Of a stretch of DNA of 64,000 nucleotides, positions 38,358 to 49,230 are shown piece after piece. The stretch covers positions 8,645,422 through 8,709,421 of the forward strand of contig NC_058063.1 in assembly GCF_020085105.1 (NCBI RefSeq), given 5' to 3'. Under the pieces are notes generated by a model that saw only the letters and a list, made by a program, of their open reading frames with translations, did not search any database and was not told the origin of the DNA. Position 1 is the first letter of the stretch; every line of letters starts with the position of its first letter. The position numbers and the translations under genes were made by a program. This stretch comes from Siniperca chuatsi. Lineage: Eukaryota; Chordata; Actinopteri; Centrarchiformes; Sinipercidae.

Positions 38358-38500
38358 ATTGGTTAATTCTGATGGTTTCCAGCTATAAACTGGATTATGA
38401 TTGGCTAACTAAACCTGCTTGAGCATTTTGATTGGACAAGCGACGTTTGGAATGGTCACTCCTATTGGTCACTCCAATAGTAGGGCTCGGCGCTGATTGG
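38358..38500 (+). promoter_or_regulatory. brms1: brms1 promoter with six CCAAT boxes
   Basis: Inverted CCAAT boxes (ATTGG) occur at 38358, 38400, 38431, 38464 and 38496, with a direct CCAAT at 38474-38478. Their spacing is about 30-40 bp, a pattern typical of NF-Y-driven, TATA-less housekeeping promoters. The cluster ends about 120 bp upstream of the presumed exon-1 donor. The motifs are visible; NF-Y binding is inferred. Confidence 0.65.
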
Positions 38501-38529
38501 TTGAATATACGGGTTGTAGAGTCCGGCAA

Positions 38530-38622
38530 AGTGTCGAACTGAAGAGTGAAAAGGAAGTACTTTTTAAAATGGAAATATAACAAATCATACTTTAACTTTC
38601 TACAGCCGAGCAGAGGGAGAAG
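38530..38622 (+). other. brms1: Probable noncoding exon 1 of brms1 (5' UTR)
   Basis: A strong donor (GAGAAG|GTGAGC) at 38622/38623 lies just downstream of the CCAAT-rich promoter and 1.55 kb before the acceptor of the first coding exon (TGTCTCAG at 40173). The 5' boundary is a guess. A four-codon-or-shorter upstream ATG frame (ATGGAAATATAA) lies near 38570. Confidence 0.5.
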
Positions 38623-40179
38623 GTGAGCAGGCTCTTCTAGTCACTGTCTTGTCCGGTGAAGGGAAGGTTATCTGTTTACACACAGCATCGCCTGCCTGCA
38701 TGGACGGATAACGTTACTTGTTAATCCGTGTACAGTTGTAAGACAGGGTCAATATGAAAGCTACTCTGTCGATGCTTCAATATGCTTAATGGCATTTAAA
38801 CGCTGATTATAGTGTTTACTAGCAAACGCCAAATACGTTTAGAGAAGATATCTGTCAATAAAATAACTTGGACAGTGTAATGAGCAGGCAGTCAGTCTCT
38901 CGCTGTGTGTGGTTTCAATTGTTAGCTAACGTTAGTGTTGCACTTGACTTCACTGTGGTTTATTTGCCGCTAATTTGAGATGAAAATGCAACAACAAGTC
39001 TCGGTTAATTTCTTAGTGGTAGTAAGTAAATAGACTGACAGTATAACATGCTTCAGACTCAGTTCGGGTCTTTATTTTGGTCTAAACACCGCGTCGAGCT
39101 CATACCATTTACTGTATTACTGTATGACATCACGGAAGCTACCCGTGGTCAAGCTAGGCAGCTTGCAATAGGAAGTCCGGTAAGGTAACAAAATAAAAGC
39201 CCTTTTAATGGATGCAGCCACTTTTTAGAGGAAATAAACAGTTTATATTCAAATTGTTATCATTTTCGTTAGCGCTTTCGCAACACACTGAGGTAAATTG
39301 TTTAGCTTTTCGCTTAACATTTGTTGCTTTTCACAATAGCCAAATCGGGTAATTTCCGGTGCTGTGTTTTTCTAGCTGCTTTGACAGAGATAGCCATACG
39401 GTAGCTCGATGTCCCGCGGGCTTCCTAGTGCTGTCCTATTCAGATTATTTTCCATCTGCACTGTAAGCTAAAATTCACAATTAAACCACGGACAAGTCTC
39501 TGCTTTACCAACAGAGCAGTATGTTTTATTCTTTAGTCTGCTTTCCGTACTCTTTTTTTTTTGCGGCTTACAATTATTGCAACCCAGCTGCACTATTGTC
39601 ATTCATCAGCATCACCCATATTGAGCAACATTAGCTCAAGTAAATCAACAGATATCAGTATGTTAAAGGCAGTTGTGTTTCATATAAAATTGAAAAATAA
39701 ATATGAATTTAAAACTGGGCGCCTACTATATTTCCAAATGTAGTCATTCACTATTTTAAATAATAAATAGTAAAATAGGTAAATGTACTTTTAAAGTAGT
39801 GGATGCAAAAACTGTTTTCTTTTTACCAAATATTGCAATTGTGATATAAACGGCCATACGTGCTCATGTAGCTATTTTGCATGTTTCTGTTACAAAATAG
39901 GACATCAAAAAATATTGTAAAACAAAAATGGTGTTGAAAGATATGATTCAGATCAGTCAGGCGTCTTTATTCTAAAAGAGTTTAGGAAATGTAGGTTGTT
40001 GTCTGCAAAATCTTTGCAGTTGTGCATGTCGTTTTTAGTAGTGTACTAAATGATAATCACTCATCAGTGAAATAGCTCAACACGAGAAGGACAGACAAGA
40101 TATGGATTTGGATTGTCTTATAAACCTTTACACACATTGTGGTATAGTTTGTGTGTGTCTGAATGTGTCTCAGCCAGCT

Positions 40180-43100
40180 ATGCCCGCCCAACCCCCTGTG
40201 AGGGAGCCGGAGGAGGAGATGGAGGCAGAAGGAGAGTCACAACTCCCTGAGGCCAACGGTGAGGTGGAGCAGCCGAGAGAGAATGAAAGAGGAGGAAGAG
40301 GAGGAGGAGGAGAGGAGACCATGGAGGAGAGCACGGAGGAGAGGGAGAGTGACTTGGCGGAGAGTGAAGAGGAGGAAGAGGATGAGGAGGAAGAGGAGAG
40401 TTCAGGTAAAACCCAAGTGCTCTGCCAAATTGTGATGAAGATTCTGTATTTGTCACTGTGTTTCACTGTCTCTGTCCTCTGTGAAGAGATGGATGATGAA
40501 GACTGCGAGCGGAGGAGAGGAGAATGTCTAGATGAGATGTTGGATCTGGAAAAACAATTTCAGGAGCTGAAAGAGAAGTGAGTCGAAACAGGAGGGGTGA
40601 AGAGACGTCACACTGTGTCCCTCTGGTGTGATTTAGAAAAAATCTCAGTCGTATGAAGGAGGGAAGAAAAGGCTGATTTCACCGTGCGATTGCAGGTTGT
40701 TTCGGGAGCGGCTGAACCAGATGAAAGTGAAGCTGGACGAGGTGCTGACGGGGAAGGCTGGGGAATACAGAGAACCACTGGCTGCACTGCAGAACAGCAT
40801 GCAGATACGAACACAAGTGGCTGGTAGGTAAATCACACTCGTATTTTGAACAGCTTAAGCTTTTCTCTCATGGCTTACACTGCAAGTCACTTTGACCACA
40901 GTGGCATGATGTTCACATTTAAAGTTAAAAAATGTTATTGTGTAGTTGCATAATGCTAAATGATGACTGGAGTGTCCCAGAGGTGATATACATTGTGAAA
41001 TCCTAACTAATTCAACTCACAGAGGACACACAATTTCTTATTCCTACACCTACAACAATGTCTTGTTGTAATATTTCTTATTCTTCCCATTGATAGTTTC
41101 TTTAGCTGTTTTCAATTGGAAACAGTCTGTGTTTCGCACCTTGAAATCTTTGCTTTGATTTGTGAGTGGTTGTTAAATCCCAGCTAGCATCAGAAAGGTT
41201 GTTTAAAAGACTTACATGCAGGTACCCTGAAATCATTCCAAAAAAAAGTGACATGAGATTAGATTAATCAGAATCAGAATCAGAAATACTTTATTGATCC
41301 CCGAGGGGAAACTCTTTTGTTACAGCAGCTCACTGTCACGTCAGTGCACACAGGAATAGAAGTACTAGCAAAAAATATAATACACTATAATACAGGTCAG
41401 AAAATAAATTAAGTACCAAGTGGGTATAAGTATAAAGTAAGTGTGAAGTACAAAGTGGGTTTACCGGTTGATGATAATAATATAGTATAAAGTAATAGTG
41501 CATGAACTGTCAAGTTAAGTGTAGCTTATTAAGATTATAATGAGACGGAGGATATTGTACAGCAGTAATAGAGGTATGAATAAATATCAATAAATAGGGA
41601 ATTTTAAACTGAGAAGAGTATATTGCACTAAGATGTTTGGTGTCACGGTCTGTTTCTGTCTTCTAAAAGTAACTAAGGACACACAAAAAAAATCAAGAAA
41701 TATCCACAGTGGCATCTCCGTGTCTCTGTCTACAGGAGTGTACAGAGAGCTGTGTCTACAGGTGATCAAACACAAGCACGAGTGTGAACTACAAGGAGCA
41801 AGGCAGCACCTGGAGGTAATACACACACATAGAGTATATACTGCATAGGGACACTCATACACTTCAGCCAATGTTATTGAACAAATATATATATATTTAT
41901 GTGTGTGTGTGTGTGTGTTACAGAGTGAGAAGGCGCTGCTGTTTGATGCCATGAAGACAGAACTGCTGGAAAAGATAAGACGACTGGAGGAGGACAGACA
42001 GAATATAGACCTCACCTCAGGTACGGCTAAGATGTCAATCCCAAAGCTATCACTATACATTATCATCATCATTATTAGTCTTGTTGATTTAGGTAACAAA
42101 ATAAATGTACTGTACTTTTGCTGCAATTATTAATGTTGTTATTATATAAGTCTGTGTACTAGATAATATTCACTACACTCTGAAGACCGAATGATGACCT
42201 AAAAACTGACCTCCTGTGTAGTAGAGTAACAGTAAGTGCTCATGCTAGCAGTGTCCCTGCTGGATTAAATACTGTACCTCTCAGCAAAAGCGTACAAACA
42301 CATGCATGCACTCAATGATACATGCAGAACAAATGCAACGGTTGCAAACAAATCACTTGTAGGCATTTTTCTATCATGTGCCACCATTTAGAGAACTACA
42401 CACAAGGAGCATGTTGTCAGCTATTGTAACTGACAGCTGACTTTGCATGTAAGCAATGATTTATTACACTGTAAACGAACTTCAAAAGGTTAAATCAGTG
42501 AGCTTTTCTCAGTGGCTGAAAAATGGATTGTACCGGTTGCCCTTTCAGCCAACCTTAGAAGTCTTTTCAGGACATTTTTCACTTCTCCTTGCTTTGTCCT
42601 TATAACCATGCGTCAGAAGAAATGAACCTAAGTCGAAACGGTGAGACGAGGTAACGTAATTAATGCTATCTTTTCTCATTCCAGAGTGGAGTGATGAGAT
42701 GAGGGGCAAGAAGTGTAAAAGAAAGAACCTGCTGGGTCGGTCGGAGAGAAAAAAGAAAGTAGCTCTGGTTTCAGGTAAAACTTCTCTCCGCACCACCTTT
42801 TTTAGAAATTCCTTGTTGTACAAGTTTATTGTTTTCCAGCTGTTCTTCTGTGATAGTCGATACATGTGTTGTAGTTCCCCCCTGTGTTCGTTATTCTGAC
42901 ACGAACAGTTATCCCTAATTTTATTTGCCTCCAGCCAGGTCGCAACTGCAAACCGACAGATGATTTAAAACTACTCCCTCTGTGTCTCACAGGGCCTTTT
43001 ATCGTCTACATGTTGAGAGACATCGACATCCTTGAAGACTGGTCTGCTATCAAGAAGGTAAAAAAAATAAATTAGCAGTTACGTTTCCATTTTAGCTCCC

Positions 43101-43342
43101 CAATTTTTGAACGTCACAACACTACACTACATACACTCCAACAAATAAAGCAGCTAAATGTATCATGGTTACAGATATATTTTGGTAACTTAGTCTCTGT
43201 GTGCTTTTCAGGCAAAAGCAGCACTGTCACCACTAAAGAAGAAAGTTGAAAGTAAGTCTGCCTGTCTGCATGCACATCCAAACGCCGTACTGTTGGGAGA
43301 TTTCTTCTGTAAGCATTCTCATTTTGTCTTTCAGAGCGGTGA
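40180..43342 (+). CDS. brms1: Breast cancer metastasis-suppressor 1 (Sds3-family subunit of Sin3-HDAC complex)
   Basis: Coding exons: 40180-40405, 40487-40577, 40696-40823, 41736-41815, 41924-42020, 42685-42774, 42993-43057, 43212-43251 and 43335-43342. Phases agree throughout, giving 274 residues (human BRMS1 246). The start [20 protein letters not shown] and the core [43 protein letters not shown] and [17 protein letters not shown] match remembered human BRMS1 closely. Residues 1-76 are very acidic with Glu runs. Sds3-type coiled coils span about 85-205. A lysine/arginine-rich nuclear signal (KKCKRK ... RKKK) lies near 217-233. The protein is nuclear and recruits HDAC1/2 through SIN3 to repress transcription, including NF-kB targets. 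Its paralogue BRMS1L is longer and fits less well. The last exon codes only for the end of a Lys codon, Arg and the stop. Confidence 0.96.
41267..41610 (+). repeat. brms1: TTTATTGATCCCC dispersed repeat, copy 1 (brms1 intron)
   Basis: AATCAGAATCAGAATCAGAA leads into ATACTTTATTGATCCCCGAG, then AGTGCACACAGGA and ACAGGTCAGAAAATAAATTA. The same order occurs at 45005-45270 (plus) and inverted at 53620-53944. It is probably the 3' tail of a teleost non-LTR retrotransposon or its SINE derivative; the family assignment is from memory. Confidence 0.65.
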
Positions 43343-43390
43343 TAATAGGAGCATCTTATTAAAGACCAGAAGCAAAGAACCCAAACTTAA

Positions 43391-43433
<43 letters not shown>

Positions 43434-43670
43434 TCCCAGCTACTTCCACTAACCATTAAGGTTTTGTCTCCTCGACTGAAACCCATCATCCCCGACTGTT
43501 GTGTTGTTTTTAACTGCGCGTTTGACCCCAGCAACCAACCACCCCCGCTGCTTGTTTGTTATCTATTGCTATTTAAAATATGTTCTTAATGATTTGACAA
43601 CCATGTATTTATAGAATGATTTATAATGGTGATTAAAATTTTAATCTTTTGTGACACAAAGTTTTTGTGT
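43343..43670 (+). other. brms1: 3' UTR of brms1 with (CA)n and ATTAAA signal
   Basis: After the TGA at 43340 there is a (CA)n tract at 43394-43432 and a variant poly(A) signal ATTAAA at 43632-43637. The GT-rich TTTTTGTGTGTTCC follows 25-30 bp later. No canonical AATAAA is nearer. Confidence 0.55.
43394..43432. repeat. brms1: (CA)19 microsatellite in the brms1 3' UTR
   Basis: Pure run starting about 50 bp after the brms1 stop codon. Confidence 0.95.
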
Positions 43671-45004
43671 GTTCCTCGGGTTTCTTGTGATACACGCGCG
43701 TGCGTGCGATCAATTCCTGTTCCAGGGTTTATGACTGTACACGCAGAAATTGAGGTTTTTGCGAAAGGGATGAAAACAAATCTTTAGGTAACTGTAACCT
43801 TTCCAAAATATCCTGATGACATTTTACTTACAGTATGATGGAGTATTAGTGCCACTATTTGGAGAAAAACAATATTGAGATTAAAGTCCTGATGAAATCA
43901 GCAAAAAGTTGTAATTTCAAGAAACTTTTATGAGAAAAAGTACTATTTCAAGAAAAACATTTTAAGATCAGTGGCCCTGATATTATATCATACTATTACT
44001 GCAATGATAATATGTAGTATTACTGCAGTACATACAATTTTTGCCTTGAGATAGAATATGAGTGAAAATTCCTCTCATCTATAGGAGCCAGCTATTTTGA
44101 ACCAGCAGCTGTTGAAGAAGGAACAATGAATACGTGGAATCTACTGTAAAATGGATGCGTTTATATTTGCTTCTCCTTCACACACACACCAATGGCAGCA
44201 AGGTGCTGGCCTGACCATCCAGAGCAATTTGGGGTTCAGTGTTTTGCCCAAGGACACTGTAAAAACAGGGGCGTAGCCAGGATTTTAGAAATACTGACGT
44301 CATGAGTCCAAATTCCCCCAGCGCAACTCCACCAACTTAAGAGGTGTCTGATACAAAAGTCTACCACCACCTTACACTTTTTTTTTTACCTGTCCTTGAG
44401 GGCATGCTTTAAAAATGGATGGTACTACCAAGTGTTCATCTTATTGTGTATGTTATAAATGAAATTTGAATTCATATGTGCTAATCCTGGCTAACGCAGT
44501 TACTGTCATATTTTAGAGGGACAGATAAAAAATAAAGTATCTGTCCTTTGTGTGCATGTTGTAAAAAATGGACAGAAACACAAAGTGTTTACCAAATGTA
44601 CTTTTAAAAATACTACTGGCTATCTCCAACAATACTGGGCACAAATGTATACATATACATACATACATACAAACTTTGTGTTGTTTTGTGGGGGGAAAAA
44701 AAGACTTGGCCATCTAAAAGTTAGATATCTTGCCTTGGATACTTGGATCACTGCATTAAATGTGACCCATTCGTGAACAGCATTGTCGAAAATAATCGAG
44801 TTCTCTGTCAGTTCCTTTTGGCCTGTGTTGGCCGGTAATGTAAGTACTGTGCAGTAAGACATGTAGTCTGAACAACCTTCTTGGTCACTTTGGCAAAGAG
44901 ACTGGATTCACACTAAAAACAGCTGGCTGTTTCTCACTCACCAATAGTTCTGGTCAATCATTTGAATTGCAGTGGACATTTGAAGTGCTTTACTCAATAT
45001 TTTA

Positions 45005-45270
45005 TATCAGAATCAGAATCAGAAATACTTTATTGATCCCCGTAGGGAAACTCTTTGTTCCAGTAGCTCTTCTTTACGTCAGTGCACACAGGAGAAAACG
45101 ATATTATACACTATAAACAGGTCAGAAATAAATTAAGTAACATGTTGGTATAAGTATAAGATAAACTAAGTGTCGAGTACCAAGTGGGTTTACTGGTAGA
45201 TGGTGAAGTAAGTGGGTTTACTGGTAGATGGTGACTGTAGTTCCCCTCAGCTCTACAGAGCTGTATAGTG
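45005..45270 (+). repeat. TTTATTGATCCCC dispersed repeat, copy 2
   Basis: ATCAGAATCAGAATCAGAAA then TACTTTATTGATCCCCGTAG, GTCAGTGCACACAGGA and CAGGTCAGAAATAAATTAAG. The blocks are in the same order as in the copy at 41267. A short tandem duplication of GTGGGTTTACTGGTAGATGG follows near 45186-45235. Confidence 0.65.
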
Positions 45271-45317
45271 TCTTTCAGCACATTGTTTTGGTTTTACTGC
45301 CCGCAACTTATCCACTT

Positions 45318-45697
45318 GTCCTGTGGAGTTTTCTGTAAACAAACACAGTTATGTTTACATTCAAAGTTACTCACCATAACACACTGTGTGTATCCTTGAT
45401 GCCTAACAAATGTGTTGAATCCATTTCCCTCATAAAACATTCGCAAAGACAATTTTAGAAATATATATATATTTTAGAACCTGCATTATTTACATCCGTG
45501 TCTACCTGCTAGCAGTCTTCTTCCCTGTGCATTGCCACAGCCTGTAGATCAGTGGAATAATGTGAAACTATTGGCAGGGATGTGTACCCCATCACCTGTG
45601 TGTGTGTGCACAACAACACACAAAACAGGGACCTACTCGTACAAATATTGCTCCATAGCGCTATAAGTGGTCAAATACTCCACAGGGTACCTTTAAC
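45318..45697 (-). repeat. Dispersed repeat GGTACCCTGTGGAGT, copy 2 (inverted)
   Basis: On the minus strand from 45697 the blocks GGTACCCTGTGGAGT, GGTCCCTGTTTTGT, GACTGCTAGC, TTTGTTAGGC and CAAGGATACACACAGTGTGT follow one another. They parallel the copy at 18985-19385 on the plus strand. Confidence 0.75.
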
Positions 45698-45839
45698 TGT
45701 TTTGGTTCACTCTCACCGCTCTCATCAGCGTTGTTTTCAGCCTCAGCAGGCTGCTGCTTTCAGCGAAGCAGTCTGATAAACCCCACTGTACGCTACCTGC
45801 CCAGCACCAAATGGACAGACAAAGTTAGTGACTAGTTAA

Positions 45840-46045
45840 TGAACATAGTGGAGAATTTAGCAGCTAAAGAGGTGGAGACCAAAACAGAGCTTAAAGAAAG
45901 TAAATATTGGACTTATAGTCATCAGGTGGCCAGAGACACGACTCCAAATGAATGCTACTGTTGCTCCGTATCCGCCGGATGTGTGACTAGACAACTGTTT
46001 CTGCTGCTCCCCAAGTGGCCAAAAAATCGGTTATTGTAGGTTTAA
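45840..46045 (+). repeat. Dispersed repeat (AACATAGTGGAGAATTTAGCA)
   Basis: The segment from AACATAGTGGAGAATTTAGC through AATGAATGCTACTGTTGCTC to AAGTGGCCAAAAAATCGGTT is recalled as a common teleost repeat. It explains the open frame at 45839-46039, which I do not call. Confidence 0.55.
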
Positions 46046-46294
46046 ACAGGCACACTATGACTAGCTATGCCTATGCCTGTCTTTCAACTGATGGGTGATA
46101 ATCTGCACTTTTGACATGAATTTCGTCATGCTAGTTGACAGTAAAATATGGACAGAAATGGAATAGAATTTAACATTAATTTACACCATACAGTGAAACT
46201 GACATTCGTGGCGTGTTGCACCCCGTGTATAGAGCGGTGAGCCTAGAGTTCTTGATCTGCGCTCTGAGCAGAACATTTCTGTCTCCTCACTCGT

Positions 46295-46336
46295 CCTGAC
46301 CGATGTGCCTGACGCTCTTCAGGCACATCGGTCAGG
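46295..46336. repeat. Perfect 18-bp inverted repeat with 6-nt loop
   Basis: CCTGACCGATGTGCCTGA (46295-46312) and TCAGGCACATCGGTCAGG (46319-46336) are exact complements around CGCTCT. On the minus strand the hairpin begins at the stop codon (TGA, 46334-46332) that ends the last zinc-finger frame. It is GC-rich and would be very stable. Confidence 0.9.
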
Positions 46337-47130
46337 CTGCAGCAGGATTTTGGAGGTGGTTCTTCTTTATCCCTGATTGGCTGAAGCACCTCCCACATTG
46401 TTCACAGTGGTGTGGTTTCTCTGCTGTGTGAATTCTCTGATGCATCCTTAGACATCCTTTCTTGGCGAAGCTTTTCCAGCAAAACTCACAGTGGTACAGT
46501 TTTTGTAGGCGGGGTGTAGCTTTTGCCACACTTCATCCAATTCAATTGTGTTTATATAGCACCAATTCATAACAGAAGTTATCTCATTGCACTTTTTCTA
46601 TAGAGCAGGTCTAGACCGTACTCTTTATAATATTATTTACAGAGACCCAACAATTCCCACCAAGAGCAAGCACTCATCGCATCTGTACGGTTTCTCTGCC
46701 GTGGAAACACATTGATGGGATTTCAACTTTGCCTGCAAAGTGAAGCTTCTCCCACACTGGTTACAGCTGCTTGTCTGCCCCTGGTGTGACTCCAGTGATG
46801 TGGCTTCTGTTGGTCTGGTGGCCGGTCGAGCCAGAAGGCTCTGCAGAAGCCCTTCCCACACTGGCTGCACAGGTGAGGTTTCTCTTTAGAGTGAGTTTGC
46901 TGGTGCTGAGACAGCAGAAAGCTTTTCTCACGTAGGCATTGGTATGGTTTCTCTCCTTTATGAGAGAACCAGCGTCGCTTCAGTCGAGGCCGCTGGTTGA
47001 CGGTCTTCTTGAAGAAGCTGCAGTGGTAGGGTCTCTCCAACGTGTGGATTCTAGTGTGTCCTCAGCGGCTGTGCTTGGCTAAAACTCTTCCCACGATGCT
47101 CTCATTGGTACGGCTGCTTCAGCGTGAGCA
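46332..47130 (-). pseudogene. Decayed C2H2 zinc-finger gene fragment
   Basis: Read on the minus strand, successive Kruppel-type fingers are visible, but every stretch carries damage. The first finger, near 47100-47040, has GKSFSQAQPLRTH followed by an in-frame TAG. The next (PYHC ... EKPYQC) has lost its histidine spacing. Then come CSQCGKGF and a frameshift, then CNQCGRSFTLQAKLKSHQ, whose second His is missing, then KPYRCDEC cut by an inserted 133-bp repeat (46538-46670). After the insertion one finger is complete (YHCEFCWKSF ... MHQRIHTAEKPHHC), and the last lacks its second His before a stop at 46332. Intact zinc-finger genes normally carry the whole array in one exon. No upstream KRAB, BTB or other effector exon was seen. 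Confidence 0.85.
46538..46670. mobile_element. 133-bp dispersed repeat inserted in the zinc-finger relic
   Basis: The insert carries TTATATAGCACCAATTCATA and ATAGAGCAGGTCTAGACCGT, blocks I recall from a high-copy teleost repeat. It is flanked by CACTCATC (46671-46678) and CACTTCATC (46529-46537), an 8-9 bp near-perfect target-site duplication. The zinc-finger codons for CDEC and GKSY sit on its two sides, so the insertion point is precise. Confidence 0.75.
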
Positions 47131-47139
47131 GGCCGTTGT

Positions 47140-49230
47140 TTCTTTACTGAGGTGGTAGTAAGGAATGAAAGAGACAAACAGAAAGAAAGGAGAAATAATT
47201 CACATTAGAGAAAGTTTTTCTTAAACCAAATCAACAGGTCAATAAACGTGAGACAGAGGGAAACATGTAGGAAAACAGTAAAGTCTTTCTGCTGTTTGTA
47301 TTATGCTGTCGTACACATACTGGTCCCGCACTGTTACCTGTTATGATATTATTTGACTGTAGTAAAAAGCCAAAATTAAATCTCTTACTTCATTAAAATG
47401 TCGTTATTTATATACCTAGAAAAAAATGTGCAGACCATTTTTACTACTCCCATATTATAATTTAATAACACATACTCTCCCTGTGGTCTGTCAATTCTTC
47501 CTCGCTCATCTAAACAAACGTACATTTGGCATCAGGGATGAGACTAATCAAGCTGTTATAGTATAGTTTAAGTTTTTATTACTGTCCTTATTGCAGTAAC
47601 CGACAACAGAAACAAGGGGAGATCTTCCTATGCCACACACAAGTACAGGAAATAAATGTAACCTTGAAGTTAAATAAAGCTGAGTGAAATTTTGTATCAT
47701 AAATAAATACATTTTCTATTCACTTTGATCATTCACAAAAATCTAAAACACATCCAGGATATTTGTTGACATTTTAAAATGATTTGGAAGCGTAATAAAA
47801 CTATTAAAAAACAAATCTCAGCATGTGCACCCTGTTTGAGTATGCCAGGCAATGAAAGAGCATAGGTCAAAGCGATGCATTACTTCCCTGAACATGCCCA
47901 TTCTGTTCCAATACAGATATCTGTCAATAATTAATTATCATTGTTCATTATTAATTCATTATTAATATAAGCAACTGTTCATTCATTATTATAAATAAGA
48001 TATTTTACTTATATGTATGTGGACTGTATCAATATATGCTATTTGGGATATTATTCATAAAAATCCTACATGAGTTCAGGAAGGCTATAGTAACCATTTT
48101 CACTGATACAGGTCCTATAAAATGTGTGTACGTTCTTATATTGCTTGGTTAATTGTTTCTGTTTTTCCAAAACCGAGAACTAAAATAAACCTAAAAACAC
48201 CAAACCAGTCAAACAATGGCAGTGTAGCCAAAGAGATATATAAAATAGTGCCTGTTAACAGTAATAACTACTTAAAAATATGTGTGGGTGACAAATTAAA
48301 TGGACTTATGAACTCCAAAACCATCAACATAATGGTTTTAAAAGCTCATTTGTGTTGTATTTTTGTCAAACCACTGACACTACAAGGTGCATACCCTGCA
48401 GCAGCTGACTGACTGTCTGACCTACATCTAACTTCTCAGCTAGTTTTAGTGTTATGCTTAGCTAAAACTTGGGGATCTTAAGGTTAGGACTGACACGCAC
48501 CAACATGTTTTCAGGAGTTTCTCCTAACTCAGACCGTTAGGAGCTTTGAGCTGTAGGCAGTGGCGGACTCAGGCTGTCTGAGGGCCAGGGGCAACAAAAT
48601 AAAAAGGGCACCAGCTGCATGCGGTGGGGCAAACCCTGGTTAGGATTAAAATTGTTTTATTATGTGACTCACATTTAAAGTATAACTACTTCACTTATGT
48701 AATAAAAACAGACAATTACTATTTAAACATTTAGAGGCACGTCATGTAGGGCAGCCTACATGGCACTGCATCACATTTTCCCCACTGGAAGGGCACCCAG
48801 AGGCCACTTTATCATGTTTTATCTACCATAGAGGCATCCAAGAGGACACTTCCCCTTCGTTTCTCATCATAGCTGCTACTAATCTAATCTAGCTAGCAAT
48901 CTATGTTCAATCAACGGTTTCTGGCTCCTCGTTTCCATAGAAAGCCTTGTGAGGCATATCGGGGAAAGTGTGCGTGTGGGGACCGTTGCTGATTCACCTG
49001 TGCCATGCTGTTTCTCATTTTCGAGGCTGTTAAGACTTCGTGATCTAATTCCTCAGACATTAAAAACAGACATTAGTTGCTCTCTATCAACTTTGACCCA
49101 CTCACCTCACATGCACAATGATATATAGTAGATAGTTGAGTTTACCTTAAAAAAAAAAAAAGGGGGAGAGTGTTGAAATCAAGCTAAACGATGAGGTGAA
49201 GGTTTGCTCGAGAATAACAAGAGACAAGAC
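47140..49230. other. Intergenic region, no gene seen
   Basis: AT-rich DNA. A dispersed repeat at about 48555-48880 contains GTGGCGGACTCAGGCTGTCT and two GAAGGGCACC/AGAGGCCAC-like blocks. The 48122-48412 open frame has no recognisable domain and lies in AT-rich sequence. Confidence 0.5.
48555..48880 (+). repeat. Dispersed repeat (GTGGCGGACTCAGGCTGTCT)
   Basis: A segment with GTGGCGGACTCAGGCTGTCT, AGGGCACCAGCTGCATGCGG and GGAAGGGCACCCAGAGGCCA. Its composition and the GGGCAC-rich blocks resemble a teleost transposon tail. Assignment from memory, boundaries approximate. Confidence 0.4.

Larger units (their letters stand above)
43671..46290. other. Intergenic repeat-rich region after brms1
   Basis: No gene was recognised. 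It contains the repeat at 44175-44260 (CACCAATGGCAGCAAGGTGC to GCCCAAGGACACTG), the TTTATTGATCCCC repeat at 45005-45270, the inverted copy of the 18985 repeat at 45318-45697 and another repeat at 45840-46045. Small open frames match none of the families I know. Confidence 0.55.

Noticed and set aside
40170..40466. Minus-strand Ser-rich and Pro/His-rich frames
   Set aside because: They are antisense to the purine-rich first coding exon of brms1.
41587..42126. 179-codon minus-strand open frame
   Set aside because: It is antisense to brms1 exons at 41736-42020 and includes GT-repeat translation; it is a shadow of the real gene.
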